A stretch of 6,232 bases of DNA, from positions 1 to 6,232 of the forward strand of contig JAUYDN010000163.1 in the NCBI GenBank assembly GCA_030691775.1, in the 5' to 3' direction. Made by a program: the position numbers and the translations under genes. This stretch comes from Dehalococcoidia bacterium. Its GTDB lineage: Bacteria > Chloroflexota > Dehalococcoidia > Dehalococcoidales > Fen-1064. Below the pieces are notes generated by a model, which was not told the origin of the DNA, did not search any database, and saw only the letters and a list, made by a program, of their open reading frames with translations. Shown piece by piece: positions 5,982 through 6,232 of this stretch (positions within the stretch are counted from its first letter, which is position 1; every line of letters begins with the position of its first letter).

Positions 5982-6154
5982 GCCTGGCATACACCCTTCT
6001 TGCGCCTATGTGGCACGTTTGTCTTGAACGCGCTAGTGTAGTGTCTCCGAAATAACTTGACAATTACACATGGAGTGCGGTGCCGCGGACGAAATATAAA
6101 AATGATGGTTGCAAAGGGTGGGAAAGCAAGATGACTGCCAACTTGCACAAGGGA
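5982..6154. other. Gene-free region after the response regulator
   Basis: No supported gene. The open minus-strand frame across this stretch (79 codons from 6217) runs through the hairpin repeats and shows no domain. A TTGACA box at 6057-6062 has no -10 box at normal spacing; the next TATAAA is 32 bases further on. The segment GTGTAGTGTCTCCGAAATAA near 6036 looks like a possible insertion-element end, with GTGTA and TACAC inverted around it, but this is unproven. No intrinsic terminator with a T-run follows the response regulator. Confidence 0.45.
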
Positions 6155-6182
6155 GTTGAGAGGGGCGTCAGCCCCTCTCAAC
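6155..6182. repeat. Perfect 12-bp hairpin
   Basis: GTTGAGAGGGGC (6155-6166) and GCCCCTCTCAAC (6171-6182) are exact inverted arms around the tetraloop GTCA. The stem is very stable and lies 173 bases after the response regulator stop. No T-run follows, so a role as intrinsic terminator is possible but not typical. Confidence 0.75.
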
Positions 6183-6188
6183 ATAGTT

Positions 6189-6218
6189 CTTGCCCCTTCT
6201 CTGCGGAGAAGGGGCAAG
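6189..6218. repeat. Perfect 13-bp hairpin of a dispersed-repeat type
   Basis: CTTGCCCCTTCTC (6189-6201) and GAGAAGGGGCAAG (6206-6218) are exact inverted arms around TGCG. It begins six bases after the first hairpin and its arm is a close variant of the other's (GAGAAGGGGC against GAGAGGGGC). The following GGGATGAGG resembles the continuation of dispersed repeats seen in Chloroflexota and other environmental genomes. The repeat may extend past the window edge. Confidence 0.7.
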
Positions 6219-6232
6219 GGGATGAGGCGCTG

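Noticed and set aside
6057..6062. TTGACA as a -35 promoter box
   Set aside because: No -10-like box occurs at 16-18 bases; TATAAA lies 32 bases away, and no gene starts downstream in the window.
5978..6217. 79-codon open frame on the minus strand
   Set aside because: It translates through both hairpin repeats and non-coding sequence, and its low-complexity Arg-rich product looks like chance.

Overview
The window reads as part of a bacterial chromosome of moderate GC content. The style of the response regulator, the ActC/NrfD-type membrane protein and the small palindromic repeats at both ends suggest an uncultured Chloroflexota (Dehalococcoidia-like) bacterium. This is an inference from general resemblance; no 16S rRNA or other marker gene is present.

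Layout. Positions 1-361 hold no gene: a cluster of degenerate palindromic repeats (1-179), then unremarkable sequence. Positions 362-5099 form one minus-strand block of five genes, probably an operon read from 5099 down to 362. In transcription order these are: (1) a degenerate response-regulator receiver domain tethered to the membrane by two C-terminal helices; (2) a stand-alone cyclic-nucleotide-binding-fold protein with no DNA-binding domain; (3) a Tat-exported ferredoxin-like protein with four complete [4Fe-4S] cysteine sets; (4) a ten-helix NrfD/ActC-type quinone-interacting membrane protein; (5) a membrane-anchored monohaem cytochrome c with an Ig-like domain and two extra C-terminal helices. 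Genes 3-4 share an ATGA stop/start and genes 4-5 overlap by 8 bases, so the redox trio is tightly coupled. A 204-base intergenic region follows, then a divergent plus-strand NarL/FixJ-type response regulator (5310-5981). The right end (5982-6232) is gene-free and finishes with two perfect hairpins.

How it may work together. The iron-sulfur protein, NrfD-type protein and cytochrome c make a membrane electron-transfer module that could move electrons between the quinone pool and a periplasmic c-type haem, as in the B, C and E parts of alternative complex III or the CISM/Dsr/Qrc families. The usual molybdopterin-type catalytic subunit is not in the window. The two leading genes encode sensor-type domains that have lost the usual outputs, so they may act by protein contact or as membrane sensors and not as transcription factors. 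The divergent LuxR-type regulator is an obvious candidate to control the operon; a perfect 8-bp inverted repeat lies 33 bases before its preferred start. No cognate histidine kinase, tRNA, rRNA, CRISPR array or intact mobile element is visible.
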